Positions 15,850-23,353 of a stretch of DNA of 34,488 nt are shown here, piece by piece. The stretch lies in NCBI GenBank assembly GCA_024404505.1, contig JAKSPU010000015.1, positions 1 through 34,488 on the forward strand, given 5' to 3'. Every line of letters begins with the position of its first letter. The first letter of the stretch is position 1. Origin of the DNA: Clostridia bacterium (GTDB taxonomy: Bacteria > Bacillota > Clostridia > Oscillospirales > CAG-272). Under the pieces are notes generated by a model, which was not told the DNA's origin, ran no database searches, and saw only the letters and a list, made by a program, of their open reading frames with translations. Made by a program: the position numbers and the translations under genes.

Positions 15850-16896
15850 TCACCGGGCAAGCAACCGAATCTCGGCCAAAAGGCCGTCCCACGAGGGCCT
15901 CTCCTCCGGCACGGAGGTGTCTGCTTTGAGCGGGATACGGCCGTTGATGATCTCCGCCATACGTCCGGCCAGTGCGCCGCCGTCATGTACGGGGAAGAGA
16001 TACGCGTTGGGATACCCCGCAAGGCATTCACCGGCGAAGGGCGTGTCGCTTGCCACGATCAGCGTACCGCAGGAACGCGCCTCCAGCAGCGGGAGTCCGA
16101 CCGTTTCTATATAGGACGGGAACAGCAGCGTCCCCGCGTTGTATTCCTCCTGCATCCGGCCGCGGTCGAGCCTTCCGACGCATACGATATTCGGATGTCT
16201 GACCGTGCCCTCCGGCAGCGTCAGACGGACGGTGAAATCACGGATGCCCCGGTCGTTCAGGAGATCGCACGCCTGCACGATGACGTCGACGTCCTTATAT
16301 ATCTCCCCGTTGGTCGGGTAAAAGAATCTGTCGTTCCCGAATTTTTCCGTGCCGGGTGAGAACAGGTCGATTTCCGGGAAAGCGATCCCTATCCTGTCCT
16401 CGTCTATGCCGACTGACCTTGAAACGGCCTCCCGCATCCATTCGGTCTGTACGAACACCTTGTCGGCACGCTTGGCGGAGGCCTTGATGAATCTGCCGAT
16501 AATATGCTGGATCACCGCGCTCCGGCGCTCTGCTTTTTTGAAAAAAGAGAAGCGTTTCACGTCCTGAAACGGGAGCGATTGATGGATATATATCGCCTGC
16601 GGGACCCGCAGGCCGAAGGTCATAATATTCTGCAGCGAAACGACGATGTCCGGCTCAAGGGAGCTTATCACTTTCTTCCCGGAAAAGCAGTCGAAAAAGA
16701 CTTTACGGACCCGGCCGCTTTTGACCTCCGGGAAACACCGGATCTTTATCCTGTCGGTTTCGTCAAGATACGGGTCGCCAAGCAGGAAGATCCATTCGTT
16801 TTCACTGTCGTTCGCTTTCACGTAGTTGTAAAACTGCTTCAATATCGTCATTGCCCCTCCCGTAGAAGCGGCGATATCATTTACGACGATCCTCAT
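15850..16896 (-). CDS. GT4-type glycosyltransferase
   Basis: This 348-residue GT-B enzyme begins RIVVNDIAASTGGAMTILKQ, where the AASTGGA loop matches the N-terminal Gly-rich donor loop. The C-terminal motif ETVGLPLLEARSCGTLIVAS is the EX7E element that contacts the nucleotide sugar. The start overlaps the previous stop by ATGA, and its Shine-Dalgarno (GGAAAGG) lies in that gene. It should add a sugar of the repeat unit. The central FFYPTNGEIYKDVDVIVQA is like that of rhamnosyl and mannosyl transferases, but this does not settle the specificity. Confidence 0.87.
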   Translation of the reverse strand: MRIVVNDIAASTGGAMTILKQFYNYVKANDSENEWIFLLGDPYLDETDRIKIRCFPEVKSGRVRKVFFDCFSGKKVISSLEPDIVVSLQNIMTFGLRVPQAIYIHQSLPFQDVKRFSFFKKAERRSAVIQHIIGRFIKASAKRADKVFVQTEWMREAVSRSVGIDEDRIGIAFPEIDLFSPGTEKFGNDRFFYPTNGEIYKDVDVIVQACDLLNDRGIRDFTVRLTLPEGTVRHPNIVCVGRLDRGRMQEEYNAGTLLFPSYIETVGLPLLEARSCGTLIVASDTPFAGECLAGYPNAYLFPVHDGGALAGRMAEIINGRIPLKADTSVPEERPSWDGLLAEIRLLAR

Positions 16897-18107
16897 ACCT
16901 TTCCATTAACAATCCTTCTGTAATTGTTCTCAACGTTATAATGCGCTGCGAGGTAGTCAATGGCGCCGTGCGGATACGCATCGCCGTCAGCATCGATGCG
17001 GCATATCATGTCCGTCAGCGCGGCAAACCGCTGCACGTCGCTGCTTTCACACCACCAGCCGAGCTTTCCCTCCGTGATGACGGTTCCGATATCCGTAGCC
17101 GTGTCCGTACAGGCCAAGACCGGCAGCCCCGCCTGCAGATAGGACAACAGTCTCGACGGGAAATTGGGTATCGTGAATCTGTGGTCGAGGAAAATAAGGC
17201 CGACGTCGCACGCGGCGACCAACCTGTCGTAATCATCCTTCGGCAGCCGCTTCAACAGCTTCATGTTGGCAGGGCTTTCCTCGTTGAAGAATGCCTCGAG
17301 CTGCCTGTATTCCGTGCCGTCGCCCACGACAAGGAAGAAGGCCCGGTCGTTGTCCTTCCCGGCGCGGAGACAGTCGATGAGGAAGGGGATCCCCTGCGGC
17401 TTTCCGAGGTTCCCGCCATACACAAACACCTTTTTATCGGCCGGGATGCCGTACTTGCTTCGCATATCGAGCTTTTCCCGATCGTTCAGAAGCACGGGCT
17501 GCACCTTGACCGCGTTCGGGCAGATCTCTACGACCGAAGGGTCCACCTGCGGATTGTGCTCGATGATATAGTCGAAGTTTGCCTGACTCATGCAGCCGAT
17601 GCGGTCGGAGACGGCGTACAGCTGCTTCTCTTTCCGGCGAAAATAACGGTACAATATGCTCTTGGGGCCTGTTTTCTTCATCATGCCGAGATCGACGGCA
17701 TTCTGCGGGAATATATCTCTCAAAAGCAGGTACGTTCTGGCTCCGTCCCGCTTTTTTACGTACCTGACGACGCCCGCCGCTGTTACGGGGGGCGTCGGAT
17801 AGAGGATCAGGTCAAACCTGACGTCCCCATAGAACCGTTTGATCGTCTTCCTGTACTTCAGCGGAAGACATACCGTCGTAAGCCCCTTGCGTACGGCATT
17901 CGCCTTTTTGTTCTTCCCGATGGCAACGCGTACGATCCGGCAGCCGTCCTCGTTCTCTGCTTCGGTCGGGCTGAAGTCATCGTCCCTTTTTGCACAGACG
18001 ACGAAAACCTCATGCCCGTTCCGGCGGAACTCATGCAGCAGGTCCGTCGAGATGCTGTGTTCCGCCAGATGCGGCAGCGAGCTGATTGAAAGGAACAAAA
18101 CGTTCAT
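16893..18107 (-). CDS. GT4-type glycosyltransferase (WbuB-like)
   Basis: This 404-residue enzyme has the N-terminal LFLSISSLPHLAEHSISTDL of WbuB-like transferases. The C-terminal half has VFVYGGNLGKPQGIPFLIDC and then IPNFPSRLLSYLQAGLPVLA, where PSRLLSY replaces the PSK.. form often seen. WbuB homologues commonly add the second sugar, often an N-acetylated one. GGGAG is 6 nt before the ATG. It follows the ATP-grasp gene by 12 bp and overlaps the next transferase by 4 bp, so its position just after the phosphoglycosyl transferase unit fits an early step. This step is inferred. Confidence 0.87.
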   Translation of the reverse strand: MNVLFLSISSLPHLAEHSISTDLLHEFRRNGHEVFVVCAKRDDDFSPTEAENEDGCRIVRVAIGKNKKANAVRKGLTTVCLPLKYRKTIKRFYGDVRFDLILYPTPPVTAAGVVRYVKKRDGARTYLLLRDIFPQNAVDLGMMKKTGPKSILYRYFRRKEKQLYAVSDRIGCMSQANFDYIIEHNPQVDPSVVEICPNAVKVQPVLLNDREKLDMRSKYGIPADKKVFVYGGNLGKPQGIPFLIDCLRAGKDNDRAFFLVVGDGTEYRQLEAFFNEESPANMKLLKRLPKDDYDRLVAACDVGLIFLDHRFTIPNFPSRLLSYLQAGLPVLACTDTATDIGTVITEGKLGWWCESSDVQRFAALTDMICRIDADGDAYPHGAIDYLAAHYNVENNYRRIVNGKV

Positions 18108-18119
18108 ACTGTACTCCCG

Positions 18120-19343
18120 TCAGACACGCATCCAATCGTGGCGAAGGATATCGTCTCCGTCCTCGTTGACTGCTTTTACGTTGTCGCAAGCCGTTTTATG
18201 CTTTTTCAGAAGTGCGTCCTCATTGTCGGCTTCCACCGTAAAGTAGGCCGCCCGGTCGCCGCTGCTGTTGGCGCCGGTTATGCTCGTGCCCTTTGCCTTC
18301 AGGCAGTAGTATTCGGAAATAACGCCCTCCGCGAGTAATTCCTCAAATCCCTCAAGGTGATCGAAAACACCTCTGCGGGCATACAGGAATTCATTTATGA
18401 CCATCAGACCGCGGGACGGCTCGTGATCCAGCTCCGGTTTATTGCCGACGGTCAGCTCGACGACGGCATCGATGACGTCAAAGCCCGTCTTTTTTTTGAT
18501 CAGGCGGTACTTATCTCCGCCGCCCGTCCGCGCGCAGAACTCCACAACGGAGATCTTTTCCCCGTCGCAGATCATCTGGACCAGCATCGGGGAGTCGGTA
18601 AGCCCGAAGGCGTCCGCGATTCTCTGACATACGTCGGCTATCTTGCCGCTGACGGTATCCGACACCTTGGCGGGGCATCTCGTCCGACAGATAACGAACC
18701 TGTCCTTGCTCGGGATCTTGTCAAGATTCGAGGAGCAGAGGACCTTCGCCTTCCCGTGCGAAACATACACATCGACGGAGATCTCGCTGCCCTCAACGTA
18801 CTCCTCGACGATCGCCCGGTGGGTGCGGCTGATCCTTTTCGCGTTGCTGAAGGCATCCGCCAGCTGAGCAAAGTTCTCCACCTTGACCACGCCCCGGGAG
18901 CTGTACGAGTCCACGGGCTTTACGATCAGCGGATAAGTCAATCCGGAAACCGCGGCCTCATTGATTTCGTCGGCTATCACGTATTTCGACGTGGGGATGC
19001 CGTTTTCAAGGAAAACCTTTTTCATGAAAGTCTTCTGGGAGACCTTGACTGCCGTATCGAAATCTATGTAGCAGGGGAGATTCAGATGCTCGGAGACCTC
19101 CGCTACGACCTGCAGGACCTGATCGGCGCACACGGTTATCACAAAATCCACCTGCTCCGTCCTTGCGACCCGCTCAACGGCCTCCACATCCAGAACGGAA
19201 ACCGGGTAGAACTTGTCCGCATACTGTCTGCCGAGGACCTTTTCATTCATGTCGGCGAGGATCGTATAGTAGCCTCTGCTCCGCAGATTATTGAGGAGCT
19301 CGATCTGCGGGATCCCGCCGCACAGAACCAATGCCTTTTTCAT
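18120..19343 (-). CDS. ATP-grasp ligase (carboxylate-amine/thiol ligase-like)
   Basis: This 407-residue protein has the carbamoyl-phosphate-synthase-like ATP-grasp layout. A pre-ATP-grasp Rossmann part opens with KALVLCGGIPQIELL. The nucleotide-binding lobes follow, with YPLIVKPVDSYSSRGVVKV, VEEYVEGSEISVDVY and the metal-binding VVEFCARTGGGD. Family members activate a carboxylate as an acyl phosphate and join it to an amine or other nucleophile. It overlaps the phosphoglycosyl transferase stop by ATGA. In surface-glycan loci such enzymes may make amide-linked sugar decorations such as amino-acid substituents. That role is inferred; neither substrate is visible. Confidence 0.87.
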   Translation of the reverse strand: MKKALVLCGGIPQIELLNNLRSRGYYTILADMNEKVLGRQYADKFYPVSVLDVEAVERVARTEQVDFVITVCADQVLQVVAEVSEHLNLPCYIDFDTAVKVSQKTFMKKVFLENGIPTSKYVIADEINEAAVSGLTYPLIVKPVDSYSSRGVVKVENFAQLADAFSNAKRISRTHRAIVEEYVEGSEISVDVYVSHGKAKVLCSSNLDKIPSKDRFVICRTRCPAKVSDTVSGKIADVCQRIADAFGLTDSPMLVQMICDGEKISVVEFCARTGGGDKYRLIKKKTGFDVIDAVVELTVGNKPELDHEPSRGLMVINEFLYARRGVFDHLEGFEELLAEGVISEYYCLKAKGTSITGANSSGDRAAYFTVEADNEDALLKKHKTACDNVKAVNEDGDDILRHDWMRV

Positions 19344-20026
19344 ACCTGATCAACCGTCTCTTTCTCTTTTACGCGATGGTCGCTTTCAAAATAGTCGAAT
19401 ATCGTTTCCGTATTCCGGAACTCGATCCCTTCCCGGGCAAACACCTTTGTAACGGTCTTGAAGAAGATCTTCACATCCAGCAGGAAGGATACGTTCTCGA
19501 CGTACTCGATATCCTTGCCGAAGCGCATTTCCCACGTCAGGGCGTTTCTTCCGCTCACCTGTGAAAGGCCGGTCAGTCCCGGACGGACGAGATGCCTCCG
19601 GCGCTCGTAATCCGAATAGTAGGGCAGGTAGCGGCAGAGCCACGGCCGCGGCCCGATGACAGCCATATCGCCCTTGATGATATTGAGCAGCTCGCCGAGC
19701 TCGTCAAGAGAGGTCCTGCGCAAAAAGCGGCCGTATCGATTCATTCTTTGCTCATCGGGCAAAAGATTCCCGTCCTCGCCGCGTTTGTTCGACATGGTCC
19801 GGAATTTGATCAGATAGAACACCTTTTCGCTGCCGGTTTCGGGGTCCGTTTTTCCCGGGCGGGGTTGGATAAAGAAAGGATTCCCTTTCATCGCAACAGC
19901 GCCGACAACGGTCAGGGCCAAAAACAACGGAGACAAAACCAGGAAAGCGTTCAAAGCCAGGAGAAAATCCAATATTCTTTTTACGTATCGGTTATAAAAC
20001 CCGTCTTTTCCCTTTTTCACGTGCAT
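19340..20026 (-). CDS. Undecaprenyl-phosphate phosphoglycosyl transferase (small monotopic PGT)
   Basis: This 228-residue enzyme starts repeat-unit assembly by moving a sugar phosphate from a UDP-sugar to undecaprenyl phosphate. It has one re-entrant N-terminal hydrophobic helix (about 16-45), KFRTM, the Asp-Glu catalytic dyad in TSLDELGELLNIIKGDMAVI, GPRP, and RPGLTGLSQVSGRN, all in the order of PglC/WcaJ-type minimal PGTs. ATG 20026 is only 3 nt after GAGG, while the GTG at 20020 has 8 nt spacing, so the true start may be 20020. It sits between the phospho-decoration module and the glycosyltransferases and overlaps the ATP-grasp start. Confidence 0.92.
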   Translation of the reverse strand: MHVKKGKDGFYNRYVKRILDFLLALNAFLVLSPLFLALTVVGAVAMKGNPFFIQPRPGKTDPETGSEKVFYLIKFRTMSNKRGEDGNLLPDEQRMNRYGRFLRRTSLDELGELLNIIKGDMAVIGPRPWLCRYLPYYSDYERRRHLVRPGLTGLSQVSGRNALTWEMRFGKDIEYVENVSFLLDVKIFFKTVTKVFAREGIEFRNTETIFDYFESDHRVKEKETVDQV

Positions 20027-20087
20027 TTCCTCAATTACTCAAATGACATTCAGGGAAACTCCGAATGAATCCGCGGTTTCCGAGATC

Positions 20088-20106
20088 TGCAGGGGCGCCC
20101 CCTGCA
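20088..20106 (-). promoter_or_regulatory. Hairpin in the 87-bp gap before the phosphoglycosyl transferase
   Basis: TGCAGGGG/CCCCTGCA forms an 8-pair stem around CGC. A second GGAAAC/GTTTCC pairing lies nearer the gene. No T-tract follows, so I read it as a possible processing or partial attenuation site between the first four operon genes and the rest. Confidence 0.35.
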
Positions 20107-20113
20107 AAGGAGA

Positions 20114-20845
20114 TCACAGCACCCTGCTGATGATCCCGTAGTTCTTCTTTTTTGCGGAGTCGTCGCCGACGTGATACATACCGCTGGCGGTATAGTCGTC
20201 CCACGGGTGCTTTCTGGTCCGGAGAAGGATCTGCATACCGCGCAGCACGCTTCCCTGACTGATCAGAAGGATCCTCTTGCCGGTCAGCTTCTCGTTGATA
20301 TATTCCAGCGTATCCGCGCAGTTGGCGATCACCGTCCCCCACGACGTGCCCCGGGGTGTTCTTGCGAACATATTCATCTCGACCTCGCGGGCAAGGAAAA
20401 CGGGATCGTGCTCAAGGTCAAAGTACGACTTGTACTCCCAGCCGGTATTGTCGATGCCGTGCAGCTTTTCGACCTTCACGGCAGGGAATCTCTGGGGCCT
20501 TGACATGATGATGGCCTGCGTGTTCACGACTCTGGCGATCGGGCCGTACAGGGCGATATCGAAGCCGTAGGCATCAAGCTCCTCCGCCTGCCGCCTCGTA
20601 ATTTCCGTCCCTGCATCGGTAAAGACGCAGTTATCGGACGTGTCGCTCATGAATTCGTGCCTTGCAACGGCGACCGTTTCAGCGTGCCGGATCAGATGGA
20701 TGGAGGCTGCCTTCACCCCGGGGACCGCGAAGTCCGGGATATAATCGATCCTGCCGTCAACCGGGTCGATCCGGATGCCCCATTTCAGCAATGTGTCGGT
20801 GATCCTGCTCCGTTCCCCGACGGGAATAGTGTTAACATCAAACAT
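20114..20845 (-). CDS. Histidine-phosphatase-superfamily protein lacking second catalytic His
   Basis: This 243-residue protein has the phosphoglycerate-mutase fold. LIRHAET carries the nucleophile-type His54, and IARVVNTQAIIM carries the expected phosphate-binding Arg. A 50-residue N-terminal extension precedes the RHG motif, which normally starts near residue 10. In the usual (V/I)SHGG motif the proton-transfer His is Gln: ILLISQGSVLRG, Gln197. The enzyme may be slow, altered or non-catalytic. It lies 14 bp after a nucleotidyltransferase gene and ahead of the phosphoglycosyl transferase, so a role in making or binding a phosphorylated precursor is plausible. That role is inferred. Confidence 0.85.
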   Translation of the reverse strand: MFDVNTIPVGERSRITDTLLKWGIRIDPVDGRIDYIPDFAVPGVKAASIHLIRHAETVAVARHEFMSDTSDNCVFTDAGTEITRRQAEELDAYGFDIALYGPIARVVNTQAIIMSRPQRFPAVKVEKLHGIDNTGWEYKSYFDLEHDPVFLAREVEMNMFARTPRGTSWGTVIANCADTLEYINEKLTGKRILLISQGSVLRGMQILLRTRKHPWDDYTASGMYHVGDDSAKKKNYGIISRVL

Positions 20846-20859
20846 ATGGTGTGATTTCC

Positions 20860-21414
20860 TTATTTTACGCCGCAGCTCTTTCTGACTTTTTCAAGCAGAT
20901 CGTTCTCTACAAGGTACCGATAGACCGCCGGCGGGACGAGATGCGCCCATTCCGTCCCGTTGACGATCGCGTTCCTGATGTCGGTGCTGCACATCTTCTT
21001 TTCATGATCGTCAAAAAGCACGATCGTTTTATACCCCAATTCCCCGAGGCGGTGCAGCTTCTCGTATCCCCACTTATCGTAGATGGTGAAGAACGAGGTC
21101 GCATTAAGCGGGATATAGTTATACAGGATCTCTGGATTCTCGATCGGATACGGCACGATCTCAAAGTCGTCCCGGTTGATCCCTGCCTCGAGCAGAGCCG
21201 CCCTGATCATGCAGAACCGCTCGTAAAAAGTAAACGGGTTATCCGAAGGGTTGCTCCGGTGAGGATCGATCTCCTCGCGGATCAGGTGGGCGTTTTCCGG
21301 AGAGGTGACTCCCACGATGAGTTTCCTGCACTGTTTCTTTGCTTCAAGGGCATAAGTCAGGTGGTCGTTGTGGAACAACTGAAATCTGCCGTGAATAAAT
21401 CCTAATTCTTCCAT
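20860..21414 (-). CDS. NadM-like nucleotidyltransferase (cytidylyltransferase superfamily)
   Basis: This 184-residue protein has the HxxH active-site loop GRFQLFHNDHL (residues 9-19, His15 and His18) and the late STDIRNAIVNG motif (143 on), as in NMN adenylyltransferases of the NadM type. Classic members have HNGH, so HNDH with Asp17 is a variation. Such enzymes couple a phosphate compound to NMP from ATP or CTP and release pyrophosphate. It follows the pyrophosphatase-like gene by 3 bp, in an operon headed by LicD. Rather than making NAD, it may activate the group LicD transfers. It does not have the GTFD..HxGH form of TarD/TagD. Donor and substrate are unknown. Confidence 0.85.
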   Translation of the reverse strand: MEELGFIHGRFQLFHNDHLTYALEAKKQCRKLIVGVTSPENAHLIREEIDPHRSNPSDNPFTFYERFCMIRAALLEAGINRDDFEIVPYPIENPEILYNYIPLNATSFFTIYDKWGYEKLHRLGELGYKTIVLFDDHEKKMCSTDIRNAIVNGTEWAHLVPPAVYRYLVENDLLEKVRKSCGVK

Positions 21415-21417
21415 ACG

Positions 21418-22353
21418 TTAATCCTTGAATCGTTTGATTATTTCTTTCCGCAGATACGGCTGCGGCAATTCGGCAACACCGTTTTCAAACGACGCGCCGA
21501 ACCTGCGGGCGAGTTCTTCCTGACAAGCGGTATCATCACATACGAAATACCCCGTATGGCGACCGATGTCGATCACGTTCAGCATCCAATCGTGACCCGG
21601 CTCATCCAGCCATCCGCGTATTTCGTTGAGCCCTTCGAGTATCTTGTGTGCGTCCCACACGGCGATCTGCGCCACACGGTCGGGAAGACCGCTGTCGGGG
21701 GGGAGCGCTTTCACGTCATTCAGCAGCGCGTTTTTCAGATCGGCTTCGATATCCGACTGGACCGCCGAAAAATAAACGGCGCGCCATTCGTCCCCGACGC
21801 CGGCGGCAGCGCATAACTCACGGTATGCCTCGATATCCTCGCTCGTCGTGTTGCCGGACGTCAGGTCCAGCGTGTTGTCCAGGATCGCGGCGATGAGCAG
21901 GAGCGCGGTATCCCGCATCATTTCGGACTGCAGCCCCGCCTTTTTCCATTCGCGGTATACCAGCGTCGCAGCCGCTCCGATAAACTCAATGTGCGTCCCT
22001 CTGCCGATCTTGTCCTTCCAGTACGCCTCAAAGCCGACGTGATGGTCATATACGGCGGCGACTTTATCCGCCGGGACGTCATCTTGCAGGTACCGGGGGT
22101 CGGATATGTCGACCACGACGTATCGGGCCGTGTCGGCTTCGATATCCTCCGGCAGCGCCGTTTCGATATGCCCGCGCGCCTTCAGAAAACCGCAGACGCT
22201 GTAATTGGGGCGCGCCGACGAGTACGCAACGGCCTTTTGGTGCTGCAGACCGAGCAATTCCTTCATGGCCGCGCAGCAGGCGTAGGCGTCTATATCCAGA
22301 TAGCTCGAGCCGGCGGTGACGACGTAAACGGGGGCGTCGTTTGTTCCCATCAT
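21418..22353 (-). CDS. DHH-family phosphoesterase, family-II-pyrophosphatase-like
   Basis: This 311-residue protein has the length and order of family II inorganic pyrophosphatases (about 309). Metal ligands are visible as Asp20/Asp22 (LDIDAY), Asp82 (VVDISD), the DHH triplet at 103-105 (VYDHHV) and Asp159 (AAILDNT). Near the end is Arg302-Lys303, where pyrophosphatases use Arg-Lys to bind phosphate. The first His of the family's GHxxPDxD motif is absent (TAGSSYLDID). It overlaps LicD by ATGA and precedes the nucleotidyltransferase by 3 bp. Removing pyrophosphate would pull that activation forward. It might instead cleave another phosphoester. Confidence 0.82.
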   Translation of the reverse strand: MMGTNDAPVYVVTAGSSYLDIDAYACCAAMKELLGLQHQKAVAYSSARPNYSVCGFLKARGHIETALPEDIEADTARYVVVDISDPRYLQDDVPADKVAAVYDHHVGFEAYWKDKIGRGTHIEFIGAAATLVYREWKKAGLQSEMMRDTALLLIAAILDNTLDLTSGNTTSEDIEAYRELCAAAGVGDEWRAVYFSAVQSDIEADLKNALLNDVKALPPDSGLPDRVAQIAVWDAHKILEGLNEIRGWLDEPGHDWMLNVIDIGRHTGYFVCDDTACQEELARRFGASFENGVAELPQPYLRKEIIKRFKD

Positions 22354-23204
22354 TCGTTTCCCTGCGTCTCGGACGACGCCAGCCGGTATGCCTTGAAAAC
22401 GTGGTGCGTCTTCTGCTTTTCCTTGGGCGGCTCGGGCAGATAGTCGCCGTAAAGACGGGTCAGGTACTCGTCATATCCGATCGGCGCCGGATACTTATCC
22501 CCCTCAAACTCCACCTCGGTCGAACCCGAGAACACCTCGGACGGGCAGATGTCCTTCTCTCCGTAGGGGCACCACGATTTGTTGCCCATGAAAGCGCTTC
22601 CGGCTTGCTTTTTGCGGTAACTGATCCGGATGATCCCGTTGATGAAGAATCTGCTACCGAGCAGTCTTCCGAACGCGATCATCATCTTCAGGACGAACAG
22701 CCTGAACGGCGTTTTAGCCGTCGGGCTCGAGTTTTTGATGGTCCTGAGCCAGAACATCTTCTTCTTCAGGCGCCTGACCTCTTTCTTGGCTTCTTCCACG
22801 TCGTCGGCCCAGTGGTCAAGCGGGAAAATATCGAGCTCCACTCCCTGGACGACGCCGTTATCAAGGCTTGCCTCGATTTTTCTCGTGGCGTTATTGCACA
22901 GCTTCGCAAAGGGGTACCCGTATTTCTTATCCCTTTCTATCGAGTAGAGGCGGTATATACCATGGTCCTCGAATATCCGGATCAACTGCTCATAGTCTTC
23001 CCGGGGGACCAGAACGTCGACGTCGTCATCCCACGGGATGAAGCCCTTGTATCTGATCGCGCCGAGGAGCGTCCCGTGAGCGAGAAAATACCGGATGCCG
23101 TTATTCTCGCAAAAGGAGCGGAACTCCTTCAGCAGATCCAATTCGATATCTTTTAATTCCTGTAAGGTTAATTCTTCTCCGAGTACGGACTGTTCATTAT
23201 TCAC
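22350..23204 (-). CDS. licD: LicD-family phosphotransferase
   Basis: This 284-residue protein has the LicD signature GTLLGAIRYKGFIPWDDDVD (residues 44-63) with the metal-binding Asp triplet. LicD enzymes move a phospho-group such as phosphocholine, or a sugar phosphate, from a CDP-linked donor to a surface glycan, making a phosphodiester. The start is GTG 23204 with GGAGG 8 nt upstream. It is the first gene of the operon, about 78 nt from the predicted start of transcription. LicA/B/C are absent; the neighbouring NadM-like and DHH proteins may supply another donor. Acceptor and donor are unknown. Confidence 0.92.
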   Translation of the reverse strand: MNNEQSVLGEELTLQELKDIELDLLKEFRSFCENNGIRYFLAHGTLLGAIRYKGFIPWDDDVDVLVPREDYEQLIRIFEDHGIYRLYSIERDKKYGYPFAKLCNNATRKIEASLDNGVVQGVELDIFPLDHWADDVEEAKKEVRRLKKKMFWLRTIKNSSPTAKTPFRLFVLKMMIAFGRLLGSRFFINGIIRISYRKKQAGSAFMGNKSWCPYGEKDICPSEVFSGSTEVEFEGDKYPAPIGYDEYLTRLYGDYLPEPPKEKQKTHHVFKAYRLASSETQGNE

Positions 23205-23288
23205 CGCGGAATCCTCCCACTTGTCTTACGACACATGATACGCCTGACGGAAACGGTAAGGTATCTAAAAGAGCATAGTAGCAGATAT

Positions 23289-23317
23289 ATTATATCATGA
23301 AATTTGTTTAAAGTCAA
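23289..23317 (-). promoter_or_regulatory. Near-consensus sigma-A promoter of the glycan operon
   Basis: TTGACT (23317-23312), a 17-bp spacer, then TATAAT (23294-23289). Transcription should begin near 23282, giving a leader of about 78 nt before licD. This is the only strong minus-strand promoter I find for the next 21 kb. Confidence 0.88.
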
Positions 23318-23353
23318 GGTGAAAATCCACCTTATTCTACAAGGTGCGACCTT
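23316..23353. promoter_or_regulatory. Alternating AAGGT/ACCTT inverted repeats upstream of the operon promoter
   Basis: AAGGTG (23316-23321) and CACCTT (23328-23333) form a perfect six-base inverted repeat touching the -35 box. A second pair, AAGGT (23341-23345) and ACCTT (23349-23353), follows and is next to a T-run. These could be operator half-sites or a short hairpin. Confidence 0.45.

Noticed and set aside
15795-16031. An N-terminal extension of the glycosyltransferase at 14610-15794
   Set aside because: It overlaps the upstream transferase, is Arg/Pro-rich and unlike the family. ATG 15794 has a good ribosome site.
20860-21414. TarD/TagD glycerol-3-phosphate cytidylyltransferase
   Set aside because: The loop is GRFQLFHNDHL with a later STDIR motif, as in NadM-type enzymes, not the GTFDLLHWGH form of TarD.
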